Positions 15,867 through 23,889 of a stretch of 64,000 nt of DNA are shown here, in pieces. Made by a program: the position numbers and the translations under genes. The first letter of the stretch is position 1. Each line of letters opens with the position of its first letter. The stretch is from Nesterenkonia muleiensis. GTDB lineage: Bacteria > Actinomycetota > Actinomycetes > Actinomycetales > Micrococcaceae. The notes beneath the pieces were generated by a model, which worked only from the letters and a program-made list of their open reading frames with translations, was not told the DNA's origin and did no database searches. The stretch is from assembly GCF_003600155.1 (NCBI RefSeq), contig NZ_QWLD01000016.1, positions 186,001-250,000 on the forward strand, in the 5' to 3' direction.

Positions 15867-16721
15867 TTGCACACCTATACCGACGGCCGTCACGAGCACG
15901 GCCAGAACTTCCTCACCGACCGCCGTGCAGCGCGCCGGATCGTCAGCCTCGTCGCTGAGACCTCCGGCCCCATTCTGGAGATCGGCCCCGGCCAGGGCGC
16001 GCTGACCCTGCCGATGCAGCGGCTCAGCAGACCGATCACCGCCGTGGAGATCCATCCCGGCATGGCCAAGAAGCTGTCGGCACGCACCGCAAAGCACACC
16101 GAGGTGATCACCGCCGACTTCCTGCGCTACCGGATACCGAAGGGGCCACGCGTCGTCGTCGGTAATCTGCCCTTCCACCTCACCACCGCGATGCTGCGGA
16201 AACTCCTGCACAGCCCTGAGTGGACTGATGCGGTGCTCATCGCCCAGTGGGAGGTGGCGCGGCGCCGGGCAGGCCTCGGCGGTGCCACGATGATGACCGC
16301 CCAGTGGTCCCCGTACTACGACTTCGGGCTGGCCGGGAGGATTCCCGCCCGTGCCTACACTCCCGCCCCGGGTGTGGATGCGGGGATCATGACCATCAGC
16401 CGCCGCGACTCCCCGCTGCTGCCGTGGAAGCAGCGCAGGCACTACGCCGGATTCATCCACCGGGCGTTCACCGGTCCCGGCCGCGGGATCGCACAGGTGC
16501 TGCGCAACGTCACCGGAGCCGGCAAGCAGCAGGTCGGTCAATGGCTGGGTGAGCTCGGCATACGGGGCACCTCCCTGCCCAAGGAGCTGGAGGCCGAACA
16601 GTGGGCAGGACTCTACCGGCGCTCCACCGGGGACTCCCGCCGTTCAGGCGCCCGGCTGGGCAAGACCGAGCGCGCCGGCCCGAAGCGCCGTTCCGGCGGG
16701 AACCCCCGCGGCAAGCAATGA
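15867..16721 (+). CDS. erm: 23S rRNA (adenine-N6) methyltransferase, Erm family
   Basis: Erm enzymes methylate A2058 of 23S rRNA and so protect ribosomes from macrolides, lincosamides and streptogramin B. The 284 aa product starts with HEHGQNFLTD, has the S-adenosylmethionine site EIGPGQG (38-44), the acidic VEIHPGM and the catalytic NLPF (100-103, VVGNLPFHLTTAML). The NLPF motif, the lack of the extra KsgA domain features and the long basic tail (KRRSGGNPRGK) separate it from the housekeeping dimethylase RsmA. The TTG start at 15867 has GGAGAAGG just upstream. The long structured leader suggests induction by drug. Confidence 0.88.
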   Translation: MHTYTDGRHEHGQNFLTDRRAARRIVSLVAETSGPILEIGPGQGALTLPMQRLSRPITAVEIHPGMAKKLSARTAKHTEVITADFLRYRIPKGPRVVVGNLPFHLTTAMLRKLLHSPEWTDAVLIAQWEVARRRAGLGGATMMTAQWSPYYDFGLAGRIPARAYTPAPGVDAGIMTISRRDSPLLPWKQRRHYAGFIHRAFTGPGRGIAQVLRNVTGAGKQQVGQWLGELGIRGTSLPKELEAEQWAGLYRRSTGDSRRSGARLGKTERAGPKRRSGGNPRGKQ

Positions 16722-16743
16722 CCCTTGGTCAAAACGGAGAGCC

Positions 16744-17451
16744 TCAAGCGCGAGCTTGGCCACGGCGGAAGCGGGACAGGGCATAGTCGATGAGCCAGAG
16801 CAGGCAGGCGAGGCCCATGAACCCCAGCAGGATGGCGACCACGTAGACGCTGACTCCGGCATAGCCCATGCCCGGCACATCCAGGATGGTGTAGGGGTAC
16901 CAGTCCAAGACAGGGCCCCGGATGAGGGTCACCGCAAGCCATGCCAGCGGGATCACTGTGGAGCCGAGAACCACTCGTCCGTTGATCCGCCCGTGAGGCC
17001 CGAGGCCAAGCCACACCACCGGGACCAGAACAGGCAGGATCACGTGCAGCACACGGTCGTTGAACAGCCAGACCCCCGTCATGGGAACATCAGTGCGGAG
17101 CAGGAGGTTGAACACCACTCCGGTGATGATCACCTGGACCACTCCTGCCAGACGTAGGCTGTGGAACAGCTGTGAGCTGCGGCGGGTACGCAGGGCCATC
17201 AGCGCAGAGGTAAGGCAGACCAGCAGCGCTGAGACCACGGTGAAGTAGGCCGGCTGGTTCAGCATATGCTCCCACCCGGCGGAGAACCCTCCGGAGTAGC
17301 CCACCCCATCGGGCAGGCTGGTCTCCTCGGTCCATCCGAGGTAGAGCGAACTGAGCAGTCCAGCCAGGCACAGCAGCGCGATGCTTGCATGGACTCCACG
17401 CGCCGGCGCTGCGTGCTGCCAGGCCGGTGCTCTCTGCCGCGTTGTGCTCAC
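16744..17451 (-). CDS. Pr6Pr-family integral membrane protein
   Basis: The 235 aa product has six predicted membrane segments, with the family motifs TVVSALLVCL, HVILPVLVPVVWL and the WYPYTILDV turn followed by the last two helices. Members are bacterial relatives of the androgen-induced FAR-17a/AIG1 proteins and have no settled role. I chose the GTG at 17451, with AGGGGA nine bases upstream. It converges on the Erm gene, whose stop lies in a small hairpin (TGACC/GGTCA at 16719-16731). Confidence 0.75.
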   Translation of the reverse strand: MSTTRQRAPAWQHAAPARGVHASIALLCLAGLLSSLYLGWTEETSLPDGVGYSGGFSAGWEHMLNQPAYFTVVSALLVCLTSALMALRTRRSSQLFHSLRLAGVVQVIITGVVFNLLLRTDVPMTGVWLFNDRVLHVILPVLVPVVWLGLGPHGRINGRVVLGSTVIPLAWLAVTLIRGPVLDWYPYTILDVPGMGYAGVSVYVVAILLGFMGLACLLWLIDYALSRFRRGQARA

Positions 17452-17488
17452 CCTGGGATTATCCCCTACCGGGGCGAGCACTCACCGC

Positions 17489-18286
17489 TCAGATGTGGAT
17501 CTCGACCTCGGCATCCTCACGCAGATCATCGACATAGGCCATCAGCGCCTCGCTCTCCTTCTGCTGGGCCAGCTCTTCCTCGATCTGCGGACGCAGCTCC
17601 TCCAGATCCGGTGTCTCAGACTCCTCACCGTCCTCCCCCTCCACGGGAGGGGCCTGTGCGGCGAACTGCTCGTAGGCATCCTCCACCTCTTCATCGGTGG
17701 GGTCATCGACCTCCAGGGAAGCCACGATCTGCTCGATGATCACCTCCGCCTCCACGTCCTCGCGGAACTCCTCCTCGCTGAGGCCCTGCTCCTCAGCGAT
17801 CTCAAAGACCTGATCCACCGAGTCCAGGTCGTTCATCTCCGCCAGCTGTTCGAGCTGCTCGTCGACCTCCTCCTCGCTGACCTCATAGCCTGATTGCTCA
17901 GCCTCCTGGTCCAGCAGCTCCAAGCCGATGAGATTGTCCAGGACCTGCTGCTGCAGGGCATCCTCGTCAACGCCTTCGCCGGTCATCTGAGCCTGCATGG
18001 CCATCTGCATGTACTGGCTCTCAAAGGAGGTGCTGAATTCCTCCCCGGTGATGTCCTCACCGTTGACCTCTGCTACGACATCCGGCACATCACCGAGGTC
18101 AGGCTCTGGCATCTCCGGCTGCTCCAGATCATCCGGCTCCTCCGCGCCGCCTTCATCCGGCTGCTGGTTCTGCTCAGCGGCAGCGTCCTGCTGTTCGGCG
18201 TCGTCGTTGTCACATGCGGCGAGTCCGAACAGCAGCGCGGCGGCGGCCACGGATGTCACCAGCTTCTTCTGGGTGCTCGTGCACAT
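17489..18286 (-). CDS. Acidic lipoprotein with a SurA N-terminal-like (peptidyl-prolyl isomerase-associated chaperone) domain
   Basis: The 265 aa precursor has a lipoprotein signal with lipobox LAAC (C26), so it is anchored outside the membrane. A glutamate/glutamine-rich linker follows, then VVAEVNGEDITGEEFSTSF, which is the typical opening of SurA_N/PpiC chaperones, and many helices. No parvulin catalytic domain is seen, so chaperone activity is more likely than isomerase activity. The protein is extremely acidic. The ATG at 18286 has a strong AAGGAGGT site. The divergent XRE gene shares its upstream region. Confidence 0.78.
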   Translation of the reverse strand: MCTSTQKKLVTSVAAAALLFGLAACDNDDAEQQDAAAEQNQQPDEGGAEEPDDLEQPEMPEPDLGDVPDVVAEVNGEDITGEEFSTSFESQYMQMAMQAQMTGEGVDEDALQQQVLDNLIGLELLDQEAEQSGYEVSEEEVDEQLEQLAEMNDLDSVDQVFEIAEEQGLSEEEFREDVEAEVIIEQIVASLEVDDPTDEEVEDAYEQFAAQAPPVEGEDGEESETPDLEELRPQIEEELAQQKESEALMAYVDDLREDAEVEIHI

Positions 18287-18391
18287 TCCCAGTACCTCCT
18301 TATTGCAGACGAACCCGCAGGGTAACAGTCTGAACACAACACCGCACTCAGCTGATGACCAGGCCTCCACCAGGTAAAAAGTCAATTCACC

Positions 18392-18408
18392 TTGACATTT
18401 TATGTCAA
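18392..18408. promoter_or_regulatory. Perfect inverted repeat, candidate operator of the XRE regulator
   Basis: TTGACAT-TTT-ATGTCAA has 7-base arms and lies 20 bases before the XRE start and about 105 bases before the divergent lipoprotein. A second partial repeat, GTCAA/TTGAC, overlaps it at 18381-18396. The TTGACA half may double as a -35 element. Autoregulation by the small XRE protein is the simplest reading. Confidence 0.5.
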
Positions 18409-18427
18409 GTTAAGTTGTCATGGCTCC

Positions 18428-18679
18428 ATGGTTCCCCAAGACGCGACGACGCCGGCGCATCCAGTGCGAGCGCTGCGGAAGGCACAGCGCCTCACCCAAG
18501 CAGAGCTGGGCAAGGCCGTGGGCGTCAGCCGGCAGACCATCGTTGCCGTAGAACAGGGCGATTATGCCCCCTCGGTGTTCCTGGCCCTGCGGATCGCAGG
18601 AACACTGGGGACCACCGTCGAAGGGCTCTTCGGCGACCAGGACCCACAGCAGAAAACCACCTCAGGAGGGCGGTCATGA
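18428..18679 (+). CDS. Small XRE-family regulator
   Basis: The 83 aa product is little more than one helix-turn-helix: VRALRKAQRLTQAELGKAVG, VSRQTIVAVEQGDYAPSVFLAL, then the closing GLFGDQD. This YgzD-like type usually controls an adjacent membrane-protein gene. The ATG at 18428 has a weak ribosome site. Its TGA overlaps the next start (ATGA at 18676-18679), tying it to the membrane proteins downstream. Confidence 0.85.
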   Translation: MVPQDATTPAHPVRALRKAQRLTQAELGKAVGVSRQTIVAVEQGDYAPSVFLALRIAGTLGTTVEGLFGDQDPQQKTTSGGRS

Positions 18680-19372
18680 ATCGCAGGAGGAGCATAGTGG
18701 ATACAGCGGCGGAGCAACTGGTCAACATGGACAACGCCAACTATGCCGATGAGAGGGAGCGCTCGGTGTACCTGGAGGCCCAAGCCTTCGGAATGCAGCT
18801 CACCATGTTGACCTGCTGGCTCACAGCCCTCGTCTTGGCAATCTTCGGGCAGGTACTGACTTCACTGGCGCTCATCGTCCTCCCGACCCTACCGGCTGAT
18901 GGCACGCGGGCCCGTCGCCAAGACCATGGCCTGGAGCGGTTTCTACGGCCTGCTGCTCTTCGGCACCTCTGCGGCTCTTGTGCACCGCGCCTACTACGGT
19001 GAGGGCTTGGTCGACTTCTCGATCGCTGTCGAGGTCGTCGGAGAGGAGCTGCAGTACGCCCTGGCCGTCGGCGCAATCCTCGGCATGGGCCTGGCCGCTC
19101 TGGTCTCGGTCCTTGGGATGGGGTACCTCGTGTGGCACCACCGGCGCAGCGAGAAGCGGGAGCTTGAGGAGGGTAAGGATGACGACGCCGTGGTCAGCTC
19201 TTCCCTCGGCTCGATCGTGCTGCCGATTGCCGGTGCAGTGGTGGCTGCAGTCGCGGTGGTGCCTCTCCTGATGGGCAGCACCGACGGGTTCGCGCTCTCG
19301 CTCGCCGCATGCGGCCTTCTGTACGGGGCGGCAATGCTCGGGCTCTATCTCAAGACAAGGAGAGAATCATGA
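18676..19372 (+). pseudogene. Frameshifted integral membrane protein, paralogue of the next gene
   Basis: From the ATG at 18676 the frame encodes YADERERSVYLEAQAFG and a first helix pair ending at LALIVLPTLP near 18895, then runs out of frame to a stop at 19002. The rest of the protein continues one frame over from about 18890 (ARGPVAKTMAWSGFYGLLLFG and later helices) to the TGA at 19372. Compared with the following paralogue, about 15 residues after the second helix are missing at the break, so a small deletion probably caused the frame change. The start overlaps the XRE stop and the end overlaps the next start, as in an intact operon. A sequencing error is possible but would not explain the missing residues. 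Confidence 0.65.
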
Positions 19373-19896
19373 TGGGAGCTGAAAAACTGCTCGGCTCGGA
19401 AATCGCCCACGGCGACGAGCGCGAGCGCGCTGTCTACACCGCTGGTGGTGCCCTCGGGATGCATACGGGCATGTACCTGTGCTTCGCCGCCGCCCTGGTC
19501 TTTGCCCTGTTCGGGCACATCCTGGTGCCCTTTGTGCTGATCGTGCTGGCAGCTGTACCGAGCCTCATCGCCATCTCCTACGCGGAGAGACGCGGGGTTG
19601 ATGCCTTCGATATCCTGGCGCGGGGCCGCGCAGGCGCTTCGGCCGCCTCAGGGGTCGTGGTCACCATCATCCTGCTGCTGATCTCCGCTGCCATGATCTA
19701 TACCAGTACTTCCGGCCGCGGACTGCTGGAGTTCGAGTTCACCGAGGCCTGGGCAGAACGCTTCGGGTCGTTCGGCAACGGCGCGGCGGTCGGAGGCGCT
19801 TTCGGCGCGGTGGGCGGCTACCTCTGGACCGTCTGGCTGATCAGACGGCGCCGGAAACAGCAGCAGAAAGAGCTCAGCGTTCCCGACCGGGACTGA
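19369..19896 (+). CDS. Integral membrane protein, DERE-motif family of unknown function
   Basis: The 175 aa product has four membrane segments: two around MYLCFAAALVFALFGHILVP and LIVLAAVPSLIAISY, then VVVTIILLLISAAMIY, then GAFGAVGGYLWTVWLI. Before the first helix lies HGDERERAVYTAGGALGMHTG. The DERER stretch recalls DUF2178/DUF3796-like proteins found next to small XRE regulators. It is related over the N-terminal half to the frameshifted gene upstream, so the pair arose by duplication. AAGGAGAG lies upstream of the ATG at 19369. Confidence 0.72.
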   Translation: MMGAEKLLGSEIAHGDERERAVYTAGGALGMHTGMYLCFAAALVFALFGHILVPFVLIVLAAVPSLIAISYAERRGVDAFDILARGRAGASAASGVVVTIILLLISAAMIYTSTSGRGLLEFEFTEAWAERFGSFGNGAAVGGAFGAVGGYLWTVWLIRRRRKQQQKELSVPDRD

Positions 19897-19910
19897 CCCA
19901 GTGACCGGCT

Positions 19911-21080
19911 TCAGCTGTGGAAACCACTGATGCGTTCCAGGCCTTCGGCCACCGCGGCAGACCCTGGGGCCAGGCTGAGCCGGATCCATTCGTGGCCGTT
20001 GACCGGATCGAAGTCCGTGCCGGGGACTATCGCCACAGATGCCTCCTGCAGCAGCGCCCTGGCGTAAGCAGGTGAATCACCGTGACGCGCCAGATGATCA
20101 CCGAGGTGGGCGTAAACGTAGAAGGCCCCGTCAGCAGGGGCTGCCTGCCCCCAGCCCAGGTCCGGCAGAGCCTCAAGCACCATGTTCCGGGCGCTCGCGT
20201 ACTCTGCGAGCTGTGACTCGGCAAAGCCCAGGGACTCCTCGGTGAACGCTTCGACGGCGGCGATCTGTGAGCCATGCGGCGGACACAGCGCCACATTCCC
20301 GGCCAACCTGGAGACGGGGTCCACCAGATGCTCAGGAAGCACCATCCACCCCAGACGCCAGCCCGGCATCCCCCAGTACTTGGAGAAGGAGGAGATGACC
20401 ACCGCGTCGTCGTCCACTTCCAGCGCGCTGACCCCGGGGTGGGCGAAGGTGATGCCGTGGTAGATCTCATCGGAGATCAGCTGGGCGTCATTGGCCCGGC
20501 ACCACCCCGCCAAGCCGGTCAGCTGCTCCCGGTCGACCATGGTGCCGGTGGGATTGGCCGGTGAGGCTACCATGACGCCATGGATCGGGCCATTGGCCGC
20601 CACCTCGGCGTCGAGCTGTTCAGGCGTGGGCTGGAAGCGGACCCCGGGGCCACAATCCAGTTCCACCACCTTCACTCCGAGGCTGGCAAGGATATTACGG
20701 TAGGCGGGGTATCCGGGGCGGGCAAGCACCACCCGGTCACCGGCGTCGAAGGCCGCCAGGAAGCTGAGCACAAAGGCCCCGGAGGAACCGGTGGTCACCG
20801 CGATCCGCTCCACCGGAACATCGGTGCCGTACCAGTTGCGGTAGTGGGCGGCGAGCGCCTGGCGCAGCGCAGCGATGCCGAAGGCCGGCGAGTAGTTCAG
20901 CACAGTGTTCTCCGCATGGACCCGGGCTGCGGCAGCGTTGACCGCCGGCGGGGCACCAGAGCCGGGCTCGCCGGCGGTCAGGGAGACGATGTCCCGCCCC
21001 GAAGAGCGCAGCCTCTCGATCTCGGCAAGGATGCTCATCACTTCGAAGCCAGGGACCTCGGAACGCCGTGAAGGTTTCAT
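19911..21080 (-). CDS. Class I/II aminotransferase (aspartate aminotransferase-like)
   Basis: PLP transaminase, 389 aa. Typical parts are SLTAGEPGSGAPP, NYSPAFGIAALRQALA, TTGSSGAFVLSFLA, the substrate-contacting SPANPTGTM, ISDEIYHGI and the PLP lysine in SSFSKYWGMPGWRLGW. The ISDEIYHG plus MPGWRLGW pattern is common in AspC/alanine transaminase-like enzymes. The substrate cannot be assigned. It is divergent from the molybdate operon, with 66 bases between the starts, and probably unrelated to it. Confidence 0.88.
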   Translation of the reverse strand: MKPSRRSEVPGFEVMSILAEIERLRSSGRDIVSLTAGEPGSGAPPAVNAAAARVHAENTVLNYSPAFGIAALRQALAAHYRNWYGTDVPVERIAVTTGSSGAFVLSFLAAFDAGDRVVLARPGYPAYRNILASLGVKVVELDCGPGVRFQPTPEQLDAEVAANGPIHGVMVASPANPTGTMVDREQLTGLAGWCRANDAQLISDEIYHGITFAHPGVSALEVDDDAVVISSFSKYWGMPGWRLGWMVLPEHLVDPVSRLAGNVALCPPHGSQIAAVEAFTEESLGFAESQLAEYASARNMVLEALPDLGWGQAAPADGAFYVYAHLGDHLARHGDSPAYARALLQEASVAIVPGTDFDPVNGHEWIRLSLAPGSAAVAEGLERISGFHS

Positions 21081-21117
21081 TCCTCCACCCTAGCGAAACC
21101 AAGGGTGCCACCCTTTT

Positions 21118-21129
21118 CCGCATATGCGG
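21118..21129. promoter_or_regulatory. Palindrome upstream of the molybdate operon, candidate operator
   Basis: CCGCATATGCGG is a perfect 12-base palindrome 17 bases before the start of the TOBE regulator. An AT-rich stretch (GATATATACTTGGATAATG) directly follows and could hold the -10 element, so bound protein would block transcription. Confidence 0.45.
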
Positions 21130-21146
21130 AGATATATACTTGGATA

Positions 21147-21548
21147 ATGTCGCAAATACGGATATCAGAGGCCGCTCATCTGCTGGGAGTCAGCGACGAC
21201 ACCCTCCGGCGCTGGGTGAGCGCCGGGGAGCTGTCTGCCAGCGTCGATAGCACCGGCCGAAAAGTGATCGACGGCGCCGACCTGGCTCACTTCCTCCGCG
21301 AACGCAGCACCAGCCTGCCCGCTCCGTCAGGGACCTCCTCGGCGAGGAACCGGTTCACCGGCCTGGTCACCCAGGTCACCTCGGACACCGTGATGTCACA
21401 GGTGGAGCTGCAGTGCGGCCCCTACCGCATGGTCTCACTGATGAGCACCGAGGCTGTCCGCGAGCTCGGCCTGAAACCCGGAGTGCTGGCCACTGCCTCC
21501 ATCAAGGCCACCCATGTGGTCGTCGACAGACCAGAAGGAGACCGATGA
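21147..21548 (+). CDS. Molybdate-responsive regulator with MerR-like HTH and TOBE domain
   Basis: The 133 aa product has a MerR/excisionase-type helix-turn-helix at 1-50 (ISEAAHLLGVSDDTLRRWVSAG) and a TOBE/Mop domain at about 65-130 (RNRFTGLVTQVTSDTVMSQVE, then SLMSTEAVRELGLKPGVLATASIKATHVVV). TOBE domains of this kind bind molybdate or tungstate. Fused to this DNA-binding domain, it is the common actinobacterial substitute for ModE. It overlaps modA by 4 bases and is probably autoregulated through the palindrome at 21118-21129. Confidence 0.87.
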   Translation: MSQIRISEAAHLLGVSDDTLRRWVSAGELSASVDSTGRKVIDGADLAHFLRERSTSLPAPSGTSSARNRFTGLVTQVTSDTVMSQVELQCGPYRMVSLMSTEAVRELGLKPGVLATASIKATHVVVDRPEGDR

Positions 21549-22288
21549 AACGCACCATCGCACTAGCCGCTGCGGGAGGACTGGCCCTAACCGCCTGCGC
21601 AGACAACGACGACGAGGGCATCACCGTCTTCGCCGCAGCGAGTCTCCATGAAGTCTTCGAGGAGATCGGCGAGCGGTACACCGAGGAGACCGGGGTGGAA
21701 GTGGAGTTCACCTTTGCCGGCTCCTCCGGGCTGGTGGAGCAGCTGGAGAACGGAGCCCCCGCAGATGTGCTGGCCACCGCCGATGAGGCCAATATGGACG
21801 CCGCCGCCGGCTCCGGCCTGGTATCTGGTGACCCTGAGCTGTTCGCTGAGAACTATCTGGTCATCGTCACCCCTGCGGGCAACCCTGGACAGGTGAGCGG
21901 CCTGGAGGACCTGGATGACGAAGATCTCCAGGTGGTGATCTGTGCTGAGCAGGTTCCCTGCGGTGCGGCAACTCAGCGCATCTCGGCAGCCGCCGGTGTG
22001 CAGATCAGTCCCGTCTCCGAGGAGACCTCGGTCACCGACGTGCTCGGGCGGGTGCGCAACGGCGAGGCTGATGCGGGGCTGGTCTACGCCACCGATGCCC
22101 TGCAGGCCGGTGATGAGGTGGAGACTTTCGAGATCGACGGGGCGCAGGAGGACCCCAACCTCTATCCGATCGCCCTGCTGGAGAGCGCCGATGCCCCTGG
22201 GCCCGGGCAGGAGTTCGTGGACTTCGTCATAGGTGATGAACAGGCTCGGCAGATCCTTGAGGACGCAGGTTTCACCGAACCGCGATGA
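21545..22288 (+). CDS. modA: Molybdate ABC transporter substrate-binding lipoprotein ModA
   Basis: The 247 aa precursor has a lipobox LTAC near residue 18 and the ModA signatures [47 protein letters not shown] and [18 protein letters not shown]. It captures molybdate outside the membrane and hands it to ModB. The start overlaps the regulator stop (ATGA), and the stop overlaps modB by 4 bases. Confidence 0.94.
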   Translation: MKRTIALAAAGGLALTACADNDDEGITVFAAASLHEVFEEIGERYTEETGVEVEFTFAGSSGLVEQLENGAPADVLATADEANMDAAAGSGLVSGDPELFAENYLVIVTPAGNPGQVSGLEDLDDEDLQVVICAEQVPCGAATQRISAAAGVQISPVSEETSVTDVLGRVRNGEADAGLVYATDALQAGDEVETFEIDGAQEDPNLYPIALLESADAPGPGQEFVDFVIGDEQARQILEDAGFTEPR

Positions 22289-23082
22289 GTGCCGCCACAC
22301 GGAGTCTGTCCCGACCGCCGGCGTGGGTGCTCATCCCCGCCCTGCTGGGCGCAACGGTCATCCTGCTGCCGGTGACCGGCATGATGACCAGACTGAGCTG
22401 GGCCGAACTGCCGGCGCTGCTGACCTCGCCGTCCTCGCTGGCCGCACTGCGGCTCTCGCTGTGGACCGCCGGGACATCCACTGTGCTGTGCCTGGTGCTG
22501 GGCGTGCCCCTGGCACTGGTACTGGCATATGCCCGGTTCCGCGGTGTGACGGTGCTGCGCTCCCTGCTGCTGCTGCCGCTGGTGCTTCCCCCGGTGGTGG
22601 GCGGCTTGGCGCTGCTGTACACCTTCGGCAGTCAGGGGATGCTCTCCGGGGCCCTGGAGTTTCTGGGCATCCGTGTGGCCTACACCTCCATCGCGGTGGT
22701 CCTGGCCATGGCGTTCGTGTCGATGCCATTTCTGGTCATCAGTGTGGAGACCGCGGTACGGGGAGTGGACCCGGAGATCTTGGAAGCCGCTACCGTCGAC
22801 GGCGCACACCGCACAGCGATTCTGCGATATATGGTGCTGCCGCTGGTCGGTCCCGGGCTGGTCTCCGGAGCGGTGCTTGCCTTCGCCCGCAGCCTCGGCG
22901 AGTTCGGGGCCACCCTGGCTTTCGCCGGCAACCGGCAGGGGGTCACCCGCACACTGCCGCTGGAGATCTACCTGCAGCGAGAGACCGACCCGGATGCCGC
23001 GGTGGCCCTCTCGCTGCTGCTGATCGCGGTGGCCATCCTGGTCATCTCCATCGCCTACGGCCGCAGCCAGCGAGGCGGCTGA
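22285..23082 (+). CDS. modB: Molybdate ABC transporter permease ModB
   Basis: The 265 aa permease has five to six membrane helices and the ATPase-contact motif [21 protein letters not shown], followed by the ModB/CysW-type [16 protein letters not shown]. Normally the ATPase gene modC follows directly. Here only a hairpin and about 270 bases without a gene follow, so the ATPase must be encoded elsewhere or be shared. Confidence 0.93.
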   Translation: MSAATRSLSRPPAWVLIPALLGATVILLPVTGMMTRLSWAELPALLTSPSSLAALRLSLWTAGTSTVLCLVLGVPLALVLAYARFRGVTVLRSLLLLPLVLPPVVGGLALLYTFGSQGMLSGALEFLGIRVAYTSIAVVLAMAFVSMPFLVISVETAVRGVDPEILEAATVDGAHRTAILRYMVLPLVGPGLVSGAVLAFARSLGEFGATLAFAGNRQGVTRTLPLEIYLQRETDPDAAVALSLLLIAVAILVISIAYGRSQRGG

Positions 23083-23350
23083 AAGACCTCATCTGTCCTC
23101 CGGGCAGCCGGTGTGGTTCGAGGGTTCGGGGGCGTCTCCGGGGTGGTTGTAGGCGGAACCACCCCCGGCACCAACATCTGCGCACTATGCCGCTGGAGTC
23201 TCCCTCTGATCGATGATCACACCGTCCTCGGAGGACGCGATGGATGAACCACACCGCCAAACCATGCGCTGCTGCGGTGCAGCTCTACCACAGCAAGGAG
23301 ATCGGCATCAGCGACGTCGCGTCAAGAGAGAAGATTTTCCCAGAGAGGTG
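23083..23350. other. Non-coding stretch after modB with a terminator and a possible recombinase scrap
   Basis: The stretch holds the terminator hairpin listed separately. It also holds a short plus-strand open piece at about 23246-23340 (AAAVQLYHSKEIGISDVA) that resembles the helix-turn-helix tail of a site-specific recombinase or transposase. The match is too short to name. No intact gene is present and modC is absent. Confidence 0.35.
23140..23165 (+). terminator. Terminator-like hairpin after modB
   Basis: GGGGTGGTT (23140-23148) pairs perfectly with AACCACCCC (23157-23165) around an 8-base loop, 58 bases after the modB stop. No T-run follows. It is the likely end of the mod transcript. 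Confidence 0.6.
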
Positions 23351-23800
23351 TCAAGCGCTCAGCTTCTCGGTTTCTCTGCGCGATACCCGCTGAGCTGCCA
23401 ACCTGTCGATGCTGAAGTCACCTGGCCCGGTCAAAGCGAAGGCGAGTCCCATCACACCCAGCAGCAGCACGTAAGCGTAACCACCGTTGTCGGGGAAGAA
23501 CCCGTGAGCAGCATGAGCGGTGAACAGCGCAACGGTCATTGACACCATGAAGAGCACGCCGATCACCCGGGTGAGGGCACCAACACCAAAGAGAATCCCC
23601 CCGACAAACTCCAGGGCAATGAGCAGCACCGCGGCCAACGGGGCGAATGGCACCCCAAAGCCCTGGAGCATTCCGGTCACACCCTCATGGCCGAAAACCG
23701 TGAGCTTCTGCCAGCCGTGGACGATGAAGATCAGCCCGACGGTGACACGTGCCATGAGCAGTCCAGCGTTCAGCAGGGTGATGCGTGTCTTTGTGTTCAT
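23351..23800 (-). CDS. DoxX-family membrane protein
   Basis: The 149 aa product has four membrane helices with the DoxX pattern GLLMARVTVGLIFIVHGWQKL, then EFVGGILFGVGALTRVIG and a last pair ending at FALTGPGDFSIDRL. DoxX proteins are small quinone- or redox-linked membrane proteins with unsettled roles. The ATG at 23800 (MNTKTRITLL) is chosen over an upstream start, which would add a basic segment not typical of the family. It lies downstream of rlmN on the same strand. Confidence 0.85.
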   Translation of the reverse strand: MNTKTRITLLNAGLLMARVTVGLIFIVHGWQKLTVFGHEGVTGMLQGFGVPFAPLAAVLLIALEFVGGILFGVGALTRVIGVLFMVSMTVALFTAHAAHGFFPDNGGYAYVLLLGVMGLAFALTGPGDFSIDRLAAQRVSRRETEKLSA

Positions 23801-23889
23801 AGCAGGTACTACGCGGCGCCTCAGCGGCAGGGATTGCAGTGTGCGGGACATCACTTCCCTCGCAAGCCGCTCCGGGCTGCCTGTCCTGG

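Noticed and set aside
15745-16005. An 86-codon frame starting TTG at 15745 before the erm gene
   Set aside because: It runs out of phase into the erm coding sequence and has no family features. The shorter 15658-15699 frame fits a leader better by position.
18890-18905. Programmed frameshift in the membrane-protein gene
   Set aside because: No slippery heptamer is visible and the paralogue shows that about 15 residues are missing at the break, so mutation is more likely.
22233-23216. A 327-codon plus-strand frame overlapping modB in another phase
   Set aside because: modB in the other phase carries all family motifs; this one has only arginine- and glycine-rich noise. It is not the missing modC.
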